Shown here: piece after piece, positions 22,351-34,665 of the stretch | Numbering within the stretch: position 1 is the stretch's first letter | Layout of the letters: the number at the start of each line of letters is the position of its first letter | Assembly (NCBI RefSeq): GCF_036588685.1 | Contig: NC_086378.1 | Coordinates: forward strand, 35,999,578-36,063,577 | DNA from: Mytilus trossulus | Lineage: Eukaryota > Mollusca > Bivalvia > Mytilida > Mytilidae | Length of the DNA stretch: 64,000 nt | Direction: 5' to 3' | The notes under the pieces: generated by a model | What the model was told of the DNA's origin: nothing | Database searches by the model: none | The model's input: the letters and a program-made list of their open reading frames with translations, nothing else | Program-made: the position numbers and the translations under genes

Positions 22351-22984
22351 CTTGTAAACTGTTGTAGGATGATTTTTTGTAAAAGATATTATGACTGGAG
22401 AATCTCATAGAAGGTATCAAAAGCCCTTTCTCTTTTTTCAAAAGTCCGTTATGTGTTTCCTTTCTGTTAAATTCAATTATTTTTCGTGTTTCTGGCGTTA
22501 TAACACAAATATTCTTCCCCTTTACTACGATGCATTTTTTGGTAAAAGTCAAATTAAATTAAAATTTTGCACCTCTTCAAACATGAAATATATGAAACTG
22601 CTTATAGACCATTATTATTCTAATAAAATGTGCTTGTAGGACAATCCATCAGTGCTTTTCCTTTTGAGAGCCCTATTAACATGCCAATGGTAGGATTTGA
22701 ATCTCGTATAAATGACTACGGCTCATTTAAGGGGTGGTCTGAGGGCCCTGATCCCGAAATCCCGGGCTTAAAAACATGAAATCCCGAGGTGCGTATCTTC
22801 ACGTAATTCATATCCCGACATCCCGAAATTAAATAAAAAATATTCCCGCATCCCGTAATGATCAATCCTGAAATCCCGAGCTTAAAAACACCCGATCCTG
22901 ACGTCCCAAAATAAGTCCTGCCTCCCTCTTATCTCTACCCTACTTTCATTTTGGCCAAATCACTACTTTCACTTTCAACAATAA

Positions 22985-23135
22985 ATTGTATGCCCCATTT
23001 ATGGGACTTATGTTCTAGCCTGTTCGTCCGTTCGTCCGTTCGTCCGTCCTTCTGTCCGGCTTCAGGTTAAATCTTTCTTATGTTAATGCCAAATTAGAGA
23101 TTTTACCCCATTTCACGGTCCACTAAACATAGTAA
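22985..23135 (+). mobile_element. Pearl-like repeat fragment
   Basis: Starts TATGCCCCATTTATGGG, then TTCGTCCGTTCGTCCGT microsatellite, then CACGGTCCA. It is the opposite-orientation relative of 8780-9095. Confidence 0.45.
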
Positions 23136-23379
23136 ATGATAGTGCCGATATGGCATCTGTATATTATGGACATAAGTCATTCTTGTTTCCGGTGACATAT
23201 TTTACTTATTTCAATATATATATGCAACTGGTATGATCCCTTAGATAGTAAATATTTCAGAGAAAAAGAAGACAGACTGATACAGAGAGTCTCTGTATAT
23301 TATGGTAGCATAATCGTAGTTTACAGGTGGATAAACGCGAACACATAATTGTCTCTAAGGAGGTATAATAGTTGTGGTT

Positions 23380-24298
23380 CTTGCGATCTAAAAACCATGA
23401 CATGGAGAACGCTCTGATTGGCGCCAGTCTGATAACGGAAACAATATCCGGACACGTATTTTGTCGTTTTTCTCCCAAAATAACTCAAACTGAATAATCA
23501 TAAGAATGGATGACAAATGCGACTATGCATGCTACCTAAAAACACAGAATCATGATGATTAACTTATTGTGGAAGGAAGAGAAGCGACACACAAAATGAG
23601 GTCTTCTCGTTTAAGAGTATTAGATATTTTTTGCAACATTGCGGCAGGAAAAAAAAGAATGATTCCGAACTAAATCATTTTCTCACGTTTGTGACGAAAT
23701 TTAAGTAACTTAACAAAACCTGGATAAAAGACTTTTCATGATCAAGAAATGGTAACGGCAAAACGGAATTTTGAATTTGCTTTTGCATTTTAATATTCGT
23801 ATATAACATAAAGACAGCGGGATTTTTTAATTTTTTTTTCATGGTCAAATATTTAGATACAGTCATGATTCAGATTTGTTATGAACATAAATGACTACTT
23901 TGAATTTTATCAAAATTGAACATAAACTTTTCTATGAACAAGAAATCGCTTTCTGAATGGTACGAGTAAATTGATTTAAGTTTTTTAAAACATCAATTAT
24001 AACCTTTTCAAGAAATTTCAGGAAACTTTAACAGAAGTGTTTTCACAATCAAGAGATGGCATTAAGGAACAAAATTTGATTTCCCCACATTTTTTAAATT
24101 TCCATTTCATGTATAACTAGATTCAAGTTTTTGTAGTGATCCTTAAGAAACAGGCCATAGGTTTAACATTTTTTAAACGCTCAGGGTAATGTTCAAAAAG
24201 AAAAAAAAATACTAAAATACCAAACTCCAACGTACGTGTCCAAGGAAAATTCAAAATGGAAAATCTTTTTTTCAAATGGCAAAATCAAAAGCATCAAA
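23380..24298. other. Non-coding stretch before the first CACGGCC element
   Basis: Holds the inverted relative of the 7545-7770 repeat at 23380-23610. The remainder is AT-rich with no recognised feature. Confidence 0.45.
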
Positions 24299-25387
24299 TA
24301 ATGCACGGCCGACACTCGGCTAACCGAGAGATAGGTCGGTTAATCTATATTGAGTATGCGGCTATATCGGCGTTGGGTCTGTTAATCGGGTTGGCTAAAG
24401 TCTGTTAATCAGGTGATATCGTGAAAATCAGTGCAAGGTCAGCATGTTTCATTGTATAACTTTTTAATTATATTTATATCATAAAAACTATTCATGTCTG
24501 GCAAAATGATTTGGAGTACTGAATCCAGTGGTGTAATTATTTTTCTTTCTAGCTTCAATAAACGATCTATAAAATGAAAAGGCGAGTTACTCATCAGTAA
24601 ATTTATACACATTTTACACACACAAAATGTACACAAAAATGACAAGTTGGTTGAGTTTACTTGCATGCAATCTTTTGAACACCAAAAAAAGACTGGCATT
24701 ATGTTTGTTTACCATATTAACATCAATATGTAAAAAATCGACACGAAAAACTGTATTTTGGTGACATAAATCAATTTTTGATAAAAATATGGTCTGTTTA
24801 TAGGGTCGGATGTTAATTGGTCTGTTAAGAGTTATGAATGACATAACAAGTATAACTTAATTGCTATATGGGGTGTTATCTGAATAAAGAGATAGGCCCA
24901 AGATTAGTGGCTAGAATAAATGGAAACAACACATGAACAATGAAACATAAGTTTAGACAATGGAATCTGAAAATTGATAGAAATGATTTTAAAAAGTGTT
25001 AAAAAAAAAGTAATATTAATTTCATCAAAGAATGGTCGCATATATCATGTGGATTCTGTTTCATTGATATGAATGGCACCAATTTGTCATTTACTTAGTT
25101 AACAAGTACATAAATCAGAGATAAACTTCGTAATGTTTTGATTTTTTTTTTATCAAATGAACTGAAATATGTTTATAATGCAAACAAATATAGACAAACC
25201 TTTCAACAACAACCTTTCTCTACACCGCCTTGAAGGTCACTCGATAGAAAAACAAGCACGTTTGCGGACTGCGAGTCGGCTAAATGACTTACGATATCAT
25301 AGGAATACATCATTACTCGAAAAATAAAATTAATATCATGCATTTATTGTGATTGACAGGAATATAAAATTATCTTGTTATTACACA

Positions 25388-25693
25388 TTAAAACAGCACC
25401 CAACACTTATATAAAAAAAACTTACTAATGTCTATTTCTTGTTTAGAACCACGGTTTAGAACTTGGTACAGACATTTCCTCAGGCAGCAGAAAATGAGAA
25501 TGATGACTCGGTACAAAGGAAAATACATACCGGAAATAAACTCCTCATAGATACCAGGATTGAAATTTGATATTTGCGCCTTATATTTACGCCAGACACC
25601 CATTTCGTCTAAGAAAAACTCATCAGTGACGCTCGAAAAGGCCAAAAACAAAGTTAAAAAGCATTGAGGACATACAACTAATACCGGCGTCAC
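25388..25693 (-). repeat. Dispersed repeat giving a pseudo-reading frame, inside copy 1
   Basis: The minus-strand frame (..VTDEFFLDEMGVWRKYKAQI..) is shared with copy 2 at about 41155-41361, where 34 bp are missing and the frame differs. It is repeat DNA of the transposon body, not a gene. Confidence 0.5.
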
Positions 25694-25703
25694 ACATCAG
25701 CGT

Positions 25704-27363
25704 CACTGTGCTTAAACGGCCGAGGGTAACTTAAGTTGCCCACAGCCCAAGATGGAGACGCCTGGCTTCGGTTAGGAAGTTTGCTCCTATATAATTACAA
25801 TACCATGAATGCAAAAGAAATGTTCAGTAATTAAAAAGTTACATAAATCTTTTAGGAAAACTCTGCAATGTAAAACGTGGTTTGTTACTACAAAATAAAC
25901 GATTACAGCATGATTTGCCAAAACACTTATGATGTCCGTAACTTCAAAACAACTTGTCCGTAACTTTTTTCTTTATACTAATAGGGATGTCCGTAACTTT
26001 AGCATGATGTCAGTAACTTTCAAAGAACCTTTATTCGTGAATGTAATTATTTAAAAAAAGAAAATAACAAAAATACCGAACTCCTAGGAATACTCAAACA
26101 GGAAGTCCTTTACGGAATGGCAAAGCCATAAGCTCAATTTAACACAACAAACGTATGAAAAATAACGGTCATATTCTTGCATTGGTACAGGCATAAAAAA
26201 GTAAAATTACAAAAATACTGAGCTCTGAAGAAAATTCAAAAAAGAAAATCCCTTATCAAATGGAAAAATCCAAAACTCAACCGAATGGACAACAACTGCC
26301 ATTTTCCTGACTTGGTACAGTTGGAAATTGTACGGCAAAATTAATGTATCTTACATTCTACTTGCTTGGTAGATTGTTAACTGCTTAAGTTTTAGATGAT
26401 AAATAATGACATGCAGGTTATAAAGCTCACCATTTCCAACTGTAGAAATTACATAAATAGTGAACAAAGTCATATGAAAATCACCTTAGGAGAACAAGTT
26501 CGGAGGTCAATCCTTAGCAGAAATACATAGATGAATCAGTCCAAACCTCTAAAGAAGATATGTATGATTTGATACCCGAACTTATTGAATTCCTGAGGTC
26601 AATGCAACTTTTAGAAGATTTTAAATCTTCTTTATTGCTATAATAAACTGACACCTGTTCAACAATACAGCCTTCCATCTACTCCTAGATATTGGCATTT
26701 TTTTCTCACAATCAACAACACATCAACCTAGACATAGTGAAGAGACCATACTTTTTGGCTAACAATTCAGAAGTTATTTAAAAGAAAGAATATATTTTTT
26801 GTCCGCGGCTACACAGTCCAAGGACTCATCGGTGAACAATCTTTAAAGCTAGAAGAATGTTAGATAAATTTCGCCGTACCGTCAGATCCCGTTTTATCCC
26901 GGGAATGATTTTTAAAAATTGACGGAAAAACCGTGACACTCTGGTTTGCTATTTTCTCTTGTTTAGTTTGAAGCATATCGTTATTGTATAAATCTATGTA
27001 ATAATTAAGGGGTTTGATAGTGTTTATTGTCCTTTAAGTGTTGAAATTGTTAATCTTACAATTTAAAAAAAGAAGTTACCCACATCCGAAAATAAAGTTA
27101 CGGACAGTCTGGTTATTTTTGACTTATAAGTTACGAACATCTCATGCATTTCTTAAAAGTTGGCCTTGCGCTAAAGTGAAGTCAAAATTAACAAATTTGT
27201 AGTGATGGTAAGTGATTTCTTTATTCAAAAATCCTATCAATATTTACATAGATCATGAAAAACGTTGCAAAAAGTAGATTTCGTATCAACTATCATCTCA
27301 ATGAGTTTAGAGTCCGCCATATTGGGCTGTGGGTAAGTTACCCACGGCCGTTTAAGCACAGTG
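25704..27363. mobile_element. 1660-bp TIR element CACTGTG..CACAGTG nested in copy 1
   Basis: The left end CACTGTGCTTAAACGGCCG and right end CGGCCGTTTAAGCACAGTG are exact complements over 19 bp, with imperfect pairing continuing to CCCACAGCCCAA. Copy 2 lacks it (41380-41400). No clear TSD is visible, and copy 2 may also carry a small deletion at the site. The interior has no coding frame. Confidence 0.75.
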
Positions 27364-27579
27364 ACCCACAGCTCCGGCGTTTTAAAAATCATTTACGCTG
27401 CCAATATGCTTTAAGCGTGTATTGGACGTACTAGAAGCGTACCTAAGGCTAAGCGTTTATCCGGCGTTCAAGAAACGTATGTTGGCGTATGTTGTATGTT
27501 TTTCATGCTGCATAAAAATTTCCTCGGGTTGTAACGTTCATCAAGCGTATTTACTTTCCTTCATAGGCTAGAGGTGTAG

Positions 27580-27745
27580 GGGTAGGTTGATATCTCCTAA
27601 ACATGTTTATCCCCACCGCAATTTTGCGCCTGTCCCAAGTCAGGAGCCTCTGGCCTTTGTTAGTTTTATATGATTTTTAAATTTAGTTTGAACTTTCTTG
27701 TGTATAATTCGGAGTTAATTATGACGGCCATTATCACTGTACTTG
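27580..27745 (+). repeat. CCAAGTCAGGAGCC-type repeat within CACGGCC copy 1
   Basis: TGTCCCAAGTCAGGAGCCTC with flanks TCTGGCCTTTGTTAGT. The same position in copy 2 is 41560-41705, so it was present before the copies diverged. Confidence 0.6.
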
Positions 27746-29393
27746 TATGCATATTTTATAGGGAAAACGGTAGTATTTAATTTTCCCAGCATTAGGTTGG
27801 CCTTTTGTGTACCATGACAGGTGAAGGAAGTCAAATTAGGAGCGCTGTGATTGGATGTAAGGGTACAATATATTTTTTAATTTTTCTATGAATAACTGCA
27901 GTGTGTAAATTTATAATATAAATTTTAAAACCTATTGAATTATTTTCTACAGAATTATTCGAAAAGGCTTCCAAAATTTCATAAATTTGGTGCAAAATGA
28001 CGGTGGGCATGGATAACATAAACAAGCTCCGTTGGAAATTGGTCATGATACTATTTGGCTTCAATTTTTAGAATACAGTAATAAAGTTCTAACACCACAC
28101 ATAACTGTTTTATCCAGGTTTTTATTATAAAAACTGGTAAATTTAGAAAATGTTAGCATTGTCGCCTATGGCAGAATAAATAGTACCGTTTTCCTTTCAA
28201 GATGGCAGCTGAAGGACGCCTACGGATGCGGGAGTTTCTCTCTACCTTTAAGGCCCATTGCTGGCCTTTGTCTGTTGCCTGTTCTATGGTCGGGTTGTTG
28301 TCGCTTTGACACATTCCCCATTTCCTTTCTCAATTTTACCTTTGTATTTCGAAGTACTTCAAACTTATGCAACGCGCTTTGGACGATTGCTAAGCGTTCC
28401 TATGGCGTGCAACTAACGTATAACTTTGTCAGTTTTCTCTGTACGTTTGGTGCACGCTGGTCTATCCGCCAATCTTTGACGCCGGCATAGGGTAATATAT
28501 TCCTAAGGTAGAAAAGCCTTAGTATTCCAAAGAAACGCATGGAATTTAACCAACTGAATTGAAACACATGACAGATTCATATATGATACAGACTTTGAAC
28601 AGACAAAAAAACAAGGCTGATTGATAACTTGGCGTAAATAATAAATTCATGCGAATTCGAGCGGCCAATCAGTCCATATAACGCTAATTTGAAGTGACAC
28701 ACCCTTTTAATGAAATGCAGAAAAAAAAATTCAAATAAAAGTGCTCTTTCTATAAGGATAGTTTTTACTGTTGCACCGTATTTTATTTTTTTTGTCATAA
28801 GTACATCTCATTTTTTCAATGTGAAAATATAAATTCAAGGTAGTAAGACTATTGTCGTGGCTAAATGACTCTTAACTGACACGATTTAAATTGTCCAACC
28901 CATTAACAGACTGTATTCCCCTAATATTCATTAAAATGTAGTATAACTCAACTGATATTACAATTATGAAATATTTATCAATGAAAATTTATATTTTAGA
29001 ACCAAAGTACTACTTTGTGTCCTTTAAATCATATCTAAAAATGGTTTTTGGCCTTTTATCTAAAATATTGCTATGCGTACAAGCATAAAAACCACATACT
29101 TGCGCGACGCCTTTTCGATTTACTTAAAATTGCAGAGGCAATGCATTTTTTTTAATGGTGGAAAATGTTCTATGATAGATATCATTTTGTCAGACACTTT
29201 TCTTTTTTTGATGTGATTCTCATAATGTGCCAAAAAATTAGTTTATTTAACAGAGTTTAACATTAAATTGTGAGTTTTACTCTTAACAGACGTATAACCA
29301 ACCCGATTAACAGACCCACCGCCGATATAGCCGCATACTCAATATAGATTAACCGACCTATCTCTCGGTTAGCCGAGTGTCGGCCGTGTAATG

Positions 29394-30204
29394 GAAAACG
29401 ACTGTTATATTCCTAACTGGGTACAGGCATGTAAAAAAATGGTAGATCAATCTGGTTTTATAGCTAGCTGAACATCTCACTTGTATGACAGTCGCATATG
29501 ATAACTCCATTACATTGACAACAACTGTGAGCTAAATATATAGAAAAAACAGCCACAAACGTAAAAAAATAAAATGGTGCACAGCAAACAATCACCGTAA
29601 AAATAAATAACTATAATTGCAAAAAAGCAGAACAAAAATGGCACACAGATACTCGATAGACATGGCACATGTCCAATATAAAAGACACGAATACAAAAAT
29701 GACCATAGCAGAATAGCACAAAGACAAATAAATAAAAAAAACCTATGACACATAATTAAGATGATAAACAACCTAGAATATATTCTTCAAGACCTACTGG
29801 GTTGCTGGTCTCGTCAGAGAACATTTTGGAAAAGTGTATGAAAGCGGTTTGACAGACCCCATATGCCATAAATGTGAAAAAAGTGAATTCTGGCTCTTCT
29901 GACCGGATCTGAAAATTGATGATATTATTCATTATTGAATTTAGAGTGTAGTAATCTACGTGGTTTTGGTTGTAAATCTTGTGTTCGCTTTTCTACCGTA
30001 CCTCCTATTTGTCATGATATATTGTTGAATCTCGTAGTCGCTCTGAGCAGTTTTCGCGAAGGAACACCATGAGATGTACATAAAATGCAACGTGTTCGTT
30101 GCAATTTTTCTTTGCAATAAATAAGTTATATAATTGGAACACAACGGGGTCATTTTCTGCCAGTATAGAATCCAAGGTATAAAGCCATAAAAAAACTCGT
30201 GAAT
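29394..30204. other. Spacer between CACGGCC copy 1 and the DIRS-like element
   Basis: AT-rich, with only short open frames. I see nothing I can name in it. Confidence 0.5.
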
Positions 30205-30340
30205 AATTATAATTTCATTCGTTTAAACGGGCAGTGCATTAGAGTGAAATTAATTTCTCCTGGGTGTTTCATCATATGTAGCATAGAGGGCGTAATGTTT
30301 TCCCGCTTCAAAATTATTTTCGCGGTATTTTATTGCCTAT

Positions 30341-30831
30341 CGTCGCTGTTATGCAAAAACCTCGTATCTCAATTTTTTGCGGAAATCTTTTTATCGATTA
30401 TTTTGGATTAAGTATGTATGTTCCATTGTATGCGAAAATATCTGATCTTCTAACCAATCATTAATCCGAATTCTGACATATGACGAAAAAGTGTAGTCGG
30501 ATTGGTGAGACATTATGTTGTGCGAAAATATCGTATTTCAAAAGAAAAACACTTTGCCCGGCAGCTGACATTATAACAGGAAGAGTCTAATCAATTTCGG
30601 ATTCGCAACGCTAATATATTAGCTTAAGAATAAGGAAAAGCTTTGAAAATACAATATAGTAGCAGAAAGTTTTGCTCGTCTTGGTAATTGATTGGTTAAA
30701 AGATCAGATATTTTGGCATACAAAGGAACATACATATTTAATTCTAAAAAAGCGATAAAAGATTTCAGTTTTTACTGCCTGGTGTAAAATTATCAAAACC
30801 TTAGATACGAGGTTTTTGCATAACAGCGACG
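30341..30831. mobile_element. 491-bp MITE with 29-bp perfect TIR and CTAT TSD
   Basis: The ends start CGTCGCTGTTATGCAAAAAC and match over 29 bp in inverted orientation. CTAT flanks both sides (30337-30340 and 30832-30835). The uninterrupted A2 repeat at 46439-46442 shows the empty site with one CTAT. No coding frame. Confidence 0.93.
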
Positions 30832-31289
30832 CTATGTTATCATTCAGCACGACATCGTCAATCTGAGCAGTCGAATTTTCTTGGTACGCTGCCTATCTTG
30901 AATTTGACAATGAACCCAGATTCTCCATTACTTGAGGAATCTCCTGTATGGTGTTTCACAACAGGACATTTTCAATATTAGTAAACAACAATTAAAGTTT
31001 CAACAGCAGCCCTTTCGAGAACCTCATCCCGGTTGTATATGCCGTTTTCCCGTTATATTGCAACATGTCCAGCATGAGCGGAAGTCAGTCTTAAGTTTCA
31101 GGAAGGAGCCTGCTATGGTTGTGGCTAACCAATATTTGAGAAATAGATGCCTATTCAACTCGAAAGCAGTCTATGGTCCAAATCAGGAATTATTTATAAA
31201 AGATGAGTATTTAAATATTTATATTAGTAGTCAATCGAGTGCACACTTTTCTCACACACGACTACATTGAATATGAACAAGGTCAGTCT

Positions 31290-33450
31290 AAAATTATCGT
31301 CAGAGATAGATTATAGAGATATATTGATTTTTGGTATAACATTGGTTGTCATGATTTCATTACCGACAATTTAAATACCGATACCATTTTACACGCTTAT
31401 AAATACTCTTTTGTTAAAATTGTACTACACGGCTGTCCGTTTGTTTACAAAACATTATTCTGATATTACATACAGTGATCTTGTTTTATAAGCTATTGAA
31501 GATCTTTTGTTTAGAGGACTTATTATTGAATGTACTGATGTAAACCAATGGTTTGCTTATTCACTTGCCACCACTTGCTACCTCTGTTCTAAACAATGGT
31601 AATCATAGTTTTAATTTTAGATATATATTGTAGGTCATGTCATTTACATCAATGGAAAACACCTTTGTGAAATTTGAAGATATCTTGGTAGATATGCAAT
31701 CTAATTAAACATATTTTTATTGTTTAACGTTTAACATTCAGCTTATCGCCAGTTGGCATATACGATCTGCATTCTGATCATCTTGGTTTTTACTGAACAT
31801 ATGACGAGGTATAATAGTTAAAGACTACTAATCCTTGGATGGAAGTTCATATATATTTTTATTCTCGTTCTCCTTTTTGGGATGAAGTTTTGCTTAATAT
31901 ATATTTACTGAAGTTACGTGACCACTAATTAAATTGATGTGAATGATAAGAAATTTAAATTTTATGTATATAGATTTATGGATTTGTCACCGATTCTGAT
32001 ATTAACGTGTGTACAGATTTTGCCACCTGAGTTAGACAAGACCTTATTGATCAAAGTGGTTGTATCCACATGGTCTCCCAGTTATACATTGACATATTTG
32101 GTTACTAAAGTATTTCATTCATACAGAAAAAAGCTATCATAAGCATAACCGGTTGAGAGACTCATAACTGTTTGATACCATAAAACAAGTTAAACTATCT
32201 TCAGAATATTGAGGTTAATTTTATGGGAGAACTGTAGCTTCCGTTGGTCAAATTATATCCATTTCGTATATATGTCATAGGAATGTGGCTATACTATGAT
32301 TGAATCATTAGTTTTGATGTTATATCAGCCTATATGAATCTAATATTGGACTTTCAGTTCAGTAAGATTATTGCTCAAGGTATGTGTCATGAATACGATG
32401 TATACCATAGTTCTATTTGGAAGAACTTACGGCTGTTAAATATATATGGCTTCTTGGACGGATTTTATGAGAGATAAAAGCATTGATGGTTTACGGATAA
32501 CCAAAACTTTTTGTTATTGTTTATATAAGGGCAGTATGAAGCCTTATTTGCAGATATTGCGTATGTCATTTTTGTGACTTGTTAGAAGCACAATTAAGTC
32601 TTGTTCTTAGAGGTTAAATGGATACCTAGGGCATAGATAACATTGCAGACTATATAAGTCGTATTATAAATACTGATGACTGCCGTTTTGCAGTACATAA
32701 TTTTGAATATTTGGATTCCCTGTTTGGGTCCTCGTGAAATTAATTGGTTTGTTAGTGATCATAACCATCGATTACCTGTATTTTACTCCAGGTATTGGAA
32801 TGTACATTCATGTTTATTGATGCGTTCACTATCTATTGGCAAGGTTTTAAATGGGTGTTATGTTCCCACAGTTTGCCTATTATCGAAAGTCCTTATGTAT
32901 ACATGCAGCAGTGTAAGGCATATTTTACTATTATTTTACCATTTGAGGAGATCGGCGTATTATTAGCCGTTTTTATATATCAAAGGAGATAGAATAATTT
33001 ATCAGAAGGTATAAATGGGTGGTATGCTCCCCCAGTTTGCCTATTATTGAAAGTCCTTATGTATACATGTACAAGGCATATATAACTATTATTTTACCTT
33101 TGTGGAGATCGGCGTTTTACTGGCCGTTTTTATGTCCCAAAGAAGATAGAATAATTTATCAGAAGGTATAAATGGGTGGTATGTTCCCCCAGTTTGCCTA
33201 TTATTGAAAGTCCTTATGTATACATGTACAAGGCATATAGAACTTTTATTTTACCTTTGTGGAGATCGGCGTTTTACTGGCCGTTTTTATGTCCCAAAGG
33301 AGATATATTTATTGATCAGGTGTTGGGTTTACATTACCTACCTATTAACAAAGCTAATTTTTTATTTGGTAGAGGGAATAAATCGGCTTTTGGTATATGG
33401 ATTTACCATTTACGGTGTTGGCTATTAGAATGGAGTTTATGGTGACATTA
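31290..33450 (+). pseudogene. DIRS-like reverse transcriptase and RNase H, decayed
   Basis: Across frames the translation shows IEDLLFRGLIIECTDVNQWF (pre-RT palm), then HLHQWKTPFVKFEDI, then NIADYISRIINTDD and WFVSDHNHRLPVFYSRYWN, and later LPIIESPYVYM with a GTL-type PLWRSA/YWPFLCPKGD motif and LPINKANFLFGRG. This order and these motifs are typical of the RT and RNase H end of DIRS/Ngaro polyproteins. Many stops and frameshifts; not functional. Confidence 0.75.
32831..33302 (+). repeat. 157-bp tandem triplication within RNase H pseudogene
   Basis: GATAGAATAATTTATCAGAA begins at 32988 and 33145, and the matching VP.SLPIIESPYVYM-coding block appears three times (about 32870, 33030, 33187). 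The later units are more alike than the first. Confidence 0.8.
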
Positions 33451-33719
33451 AATTAACTAGTATTAACTTGGTGATAGTTTTCATGTATTGGGGTAATTTT
33501 TATTGCATATGCTTTATTGTAATTTTTCATTTTATTGGTGTATAATGTATTGTATTGATGAATTATTTGAAAACTTGGAAGGAACCACATATCAATTTAA
33601 ATTTATGTTATTTAATATGTTTTTTTCAGGTGTTCAGAAACGATATTGCTTTGTCTAGTCCTGTATGTATCTGTATACTATAGTATAGAGGGGTGCACTC
33701 GATTACTGGTGTAGATTCT

Positions 33720-33871
33720 ACAACAGATTCTCAATTAGTGAAATATGTTTTTTAGGATGTTGAAAAGAAATTAGGCCCACAAATCTGGAAGGAAGAGCCG
33801 ATGAGTTATTACAGGATGCGTATAATAAGTTATTTTGTGTATATAATCGTTTTACACAACGTACCATTGGT
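33720..33871 (+). pseudogene. DIRS-like tyrosine recombinase, N-terminal fragment
   Basis: Translation includes GRADELLQDAYNKLFCVYNR, resembling the core-binding region of DIRS recombinases. It is cut at 33871 by the 2182-bp insertion and resumes at 36054. Confidence 0.5.
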
Positions 33872-34016
33872 AAGGGGGGGCAAGGGGGGTCCCAATAACA
33901 GCAAAACAATGAATTGATTTGGTGAAAAACAGATAACAAAGAATTGAAAAGGGACAATAACAGATAACAGTAAATGAAATATGAAAATAAATCTGTCCAC
34001 GACCAATCCAGTAGAT

Positions 34017-34072
34017 TAGTCCGAGATTACTCTGACAAAACAGCAGTCGGACTTCAGAGTAATCTCGGACTA
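34017..34072. repeat. Palindrome with 18-bp perfect stem
   Basis: TAGTCCGAGATTACTCTG (34017-34034) pairs exactly with 34055-34072 across a 20-nt loop, nested in the 2182-bp element. Confidence 0.75.
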
Positions 34073-34559
34073 CAGTACATGACTCGTAGATCTTAGCATG
34101 TAACTTGGGGTATGGACCTAGAAAATTGTAATTTGTGTAAACAAGACGTTTCGGTCATTGAGGCAGTTCTGCCTTGGTTGATTTTTTTTCTGTAACTTGT
34201 ACAATAAGTTTTAGTATGGATGTTGATTTTTTCTGAACGAAATCACTAGTTTCTGTTTTTTGAAATAGGGATATTTTTAATCTAGAGCATTTGAGGGATC
34301 AATTTTTAATGATTTAGGTTTTTTTAATTAATTTTTTAAAGTAGTGCAGCCAGTGACACTTTATTATCACGATTATATTTTTATATTTTTTATTTCTGAA
34401 AAGCAATATTTATACTTTACAAGTAATACAAAAAACATTGATGCACAATATATTTTTTTTTATTTAATGACCTCATGATGAAACTAACTTATAAAATACA
34501 AAAATACCCAGATCAGATAAGACAGGACAAGTAACTGACACACGCATGCCAGTTATGGT

Positions 34560-34665
34560 TATTCTGACAATAGAAATTGACTCAAGTGACAATGCTGGTG
34601 GACTATCAGTCCCCGAGGGTATCATCAGCTCAGTAGTCAGTATTTCGGTACTGACATGATTTAAC
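34560..34665 (-). repeat. Dispersed repeat with CAGTACCGAAATACTGAC
   Basis: Minus-strand copy of the repeat at about 10795-10870: both combine a TCAGTACCGAA palindrome-like end with GGGACTGATAGTCCACCA. Confidence 0.45.

Larger units (their letters stand above)
24304..29388. mobile_element. CACGGCC TIR DNA transposon, copy 1 (5-bp TSD TAATG)
   Basis: Terminal inverted repeats of about 90 bp begin CACGGCCGACACTCGGCTAA and end with the complement. The 5-bp duplication TAATG flanks it (24299-24303 and 29389-29393). The motif TTAACAGAC or its complement recurs several times near both ends, typical of transposase-binding subterminal repeats. No transposase frame is present, so this is a non-autonomous derivative; net of a 1.66-kb insertion it is about 3.4 kb. 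CAC termini with 5-bp TSD are a feature of the Transib/RAG-like group; that assignment is inference. Confidence 0.88.

Noticed and set aside
25704-27363. 5-bp TSD for the CACTGTG element
   Set aside because: Flanks AGCGT and ACCCA do not match, so no duplication can be claimed.
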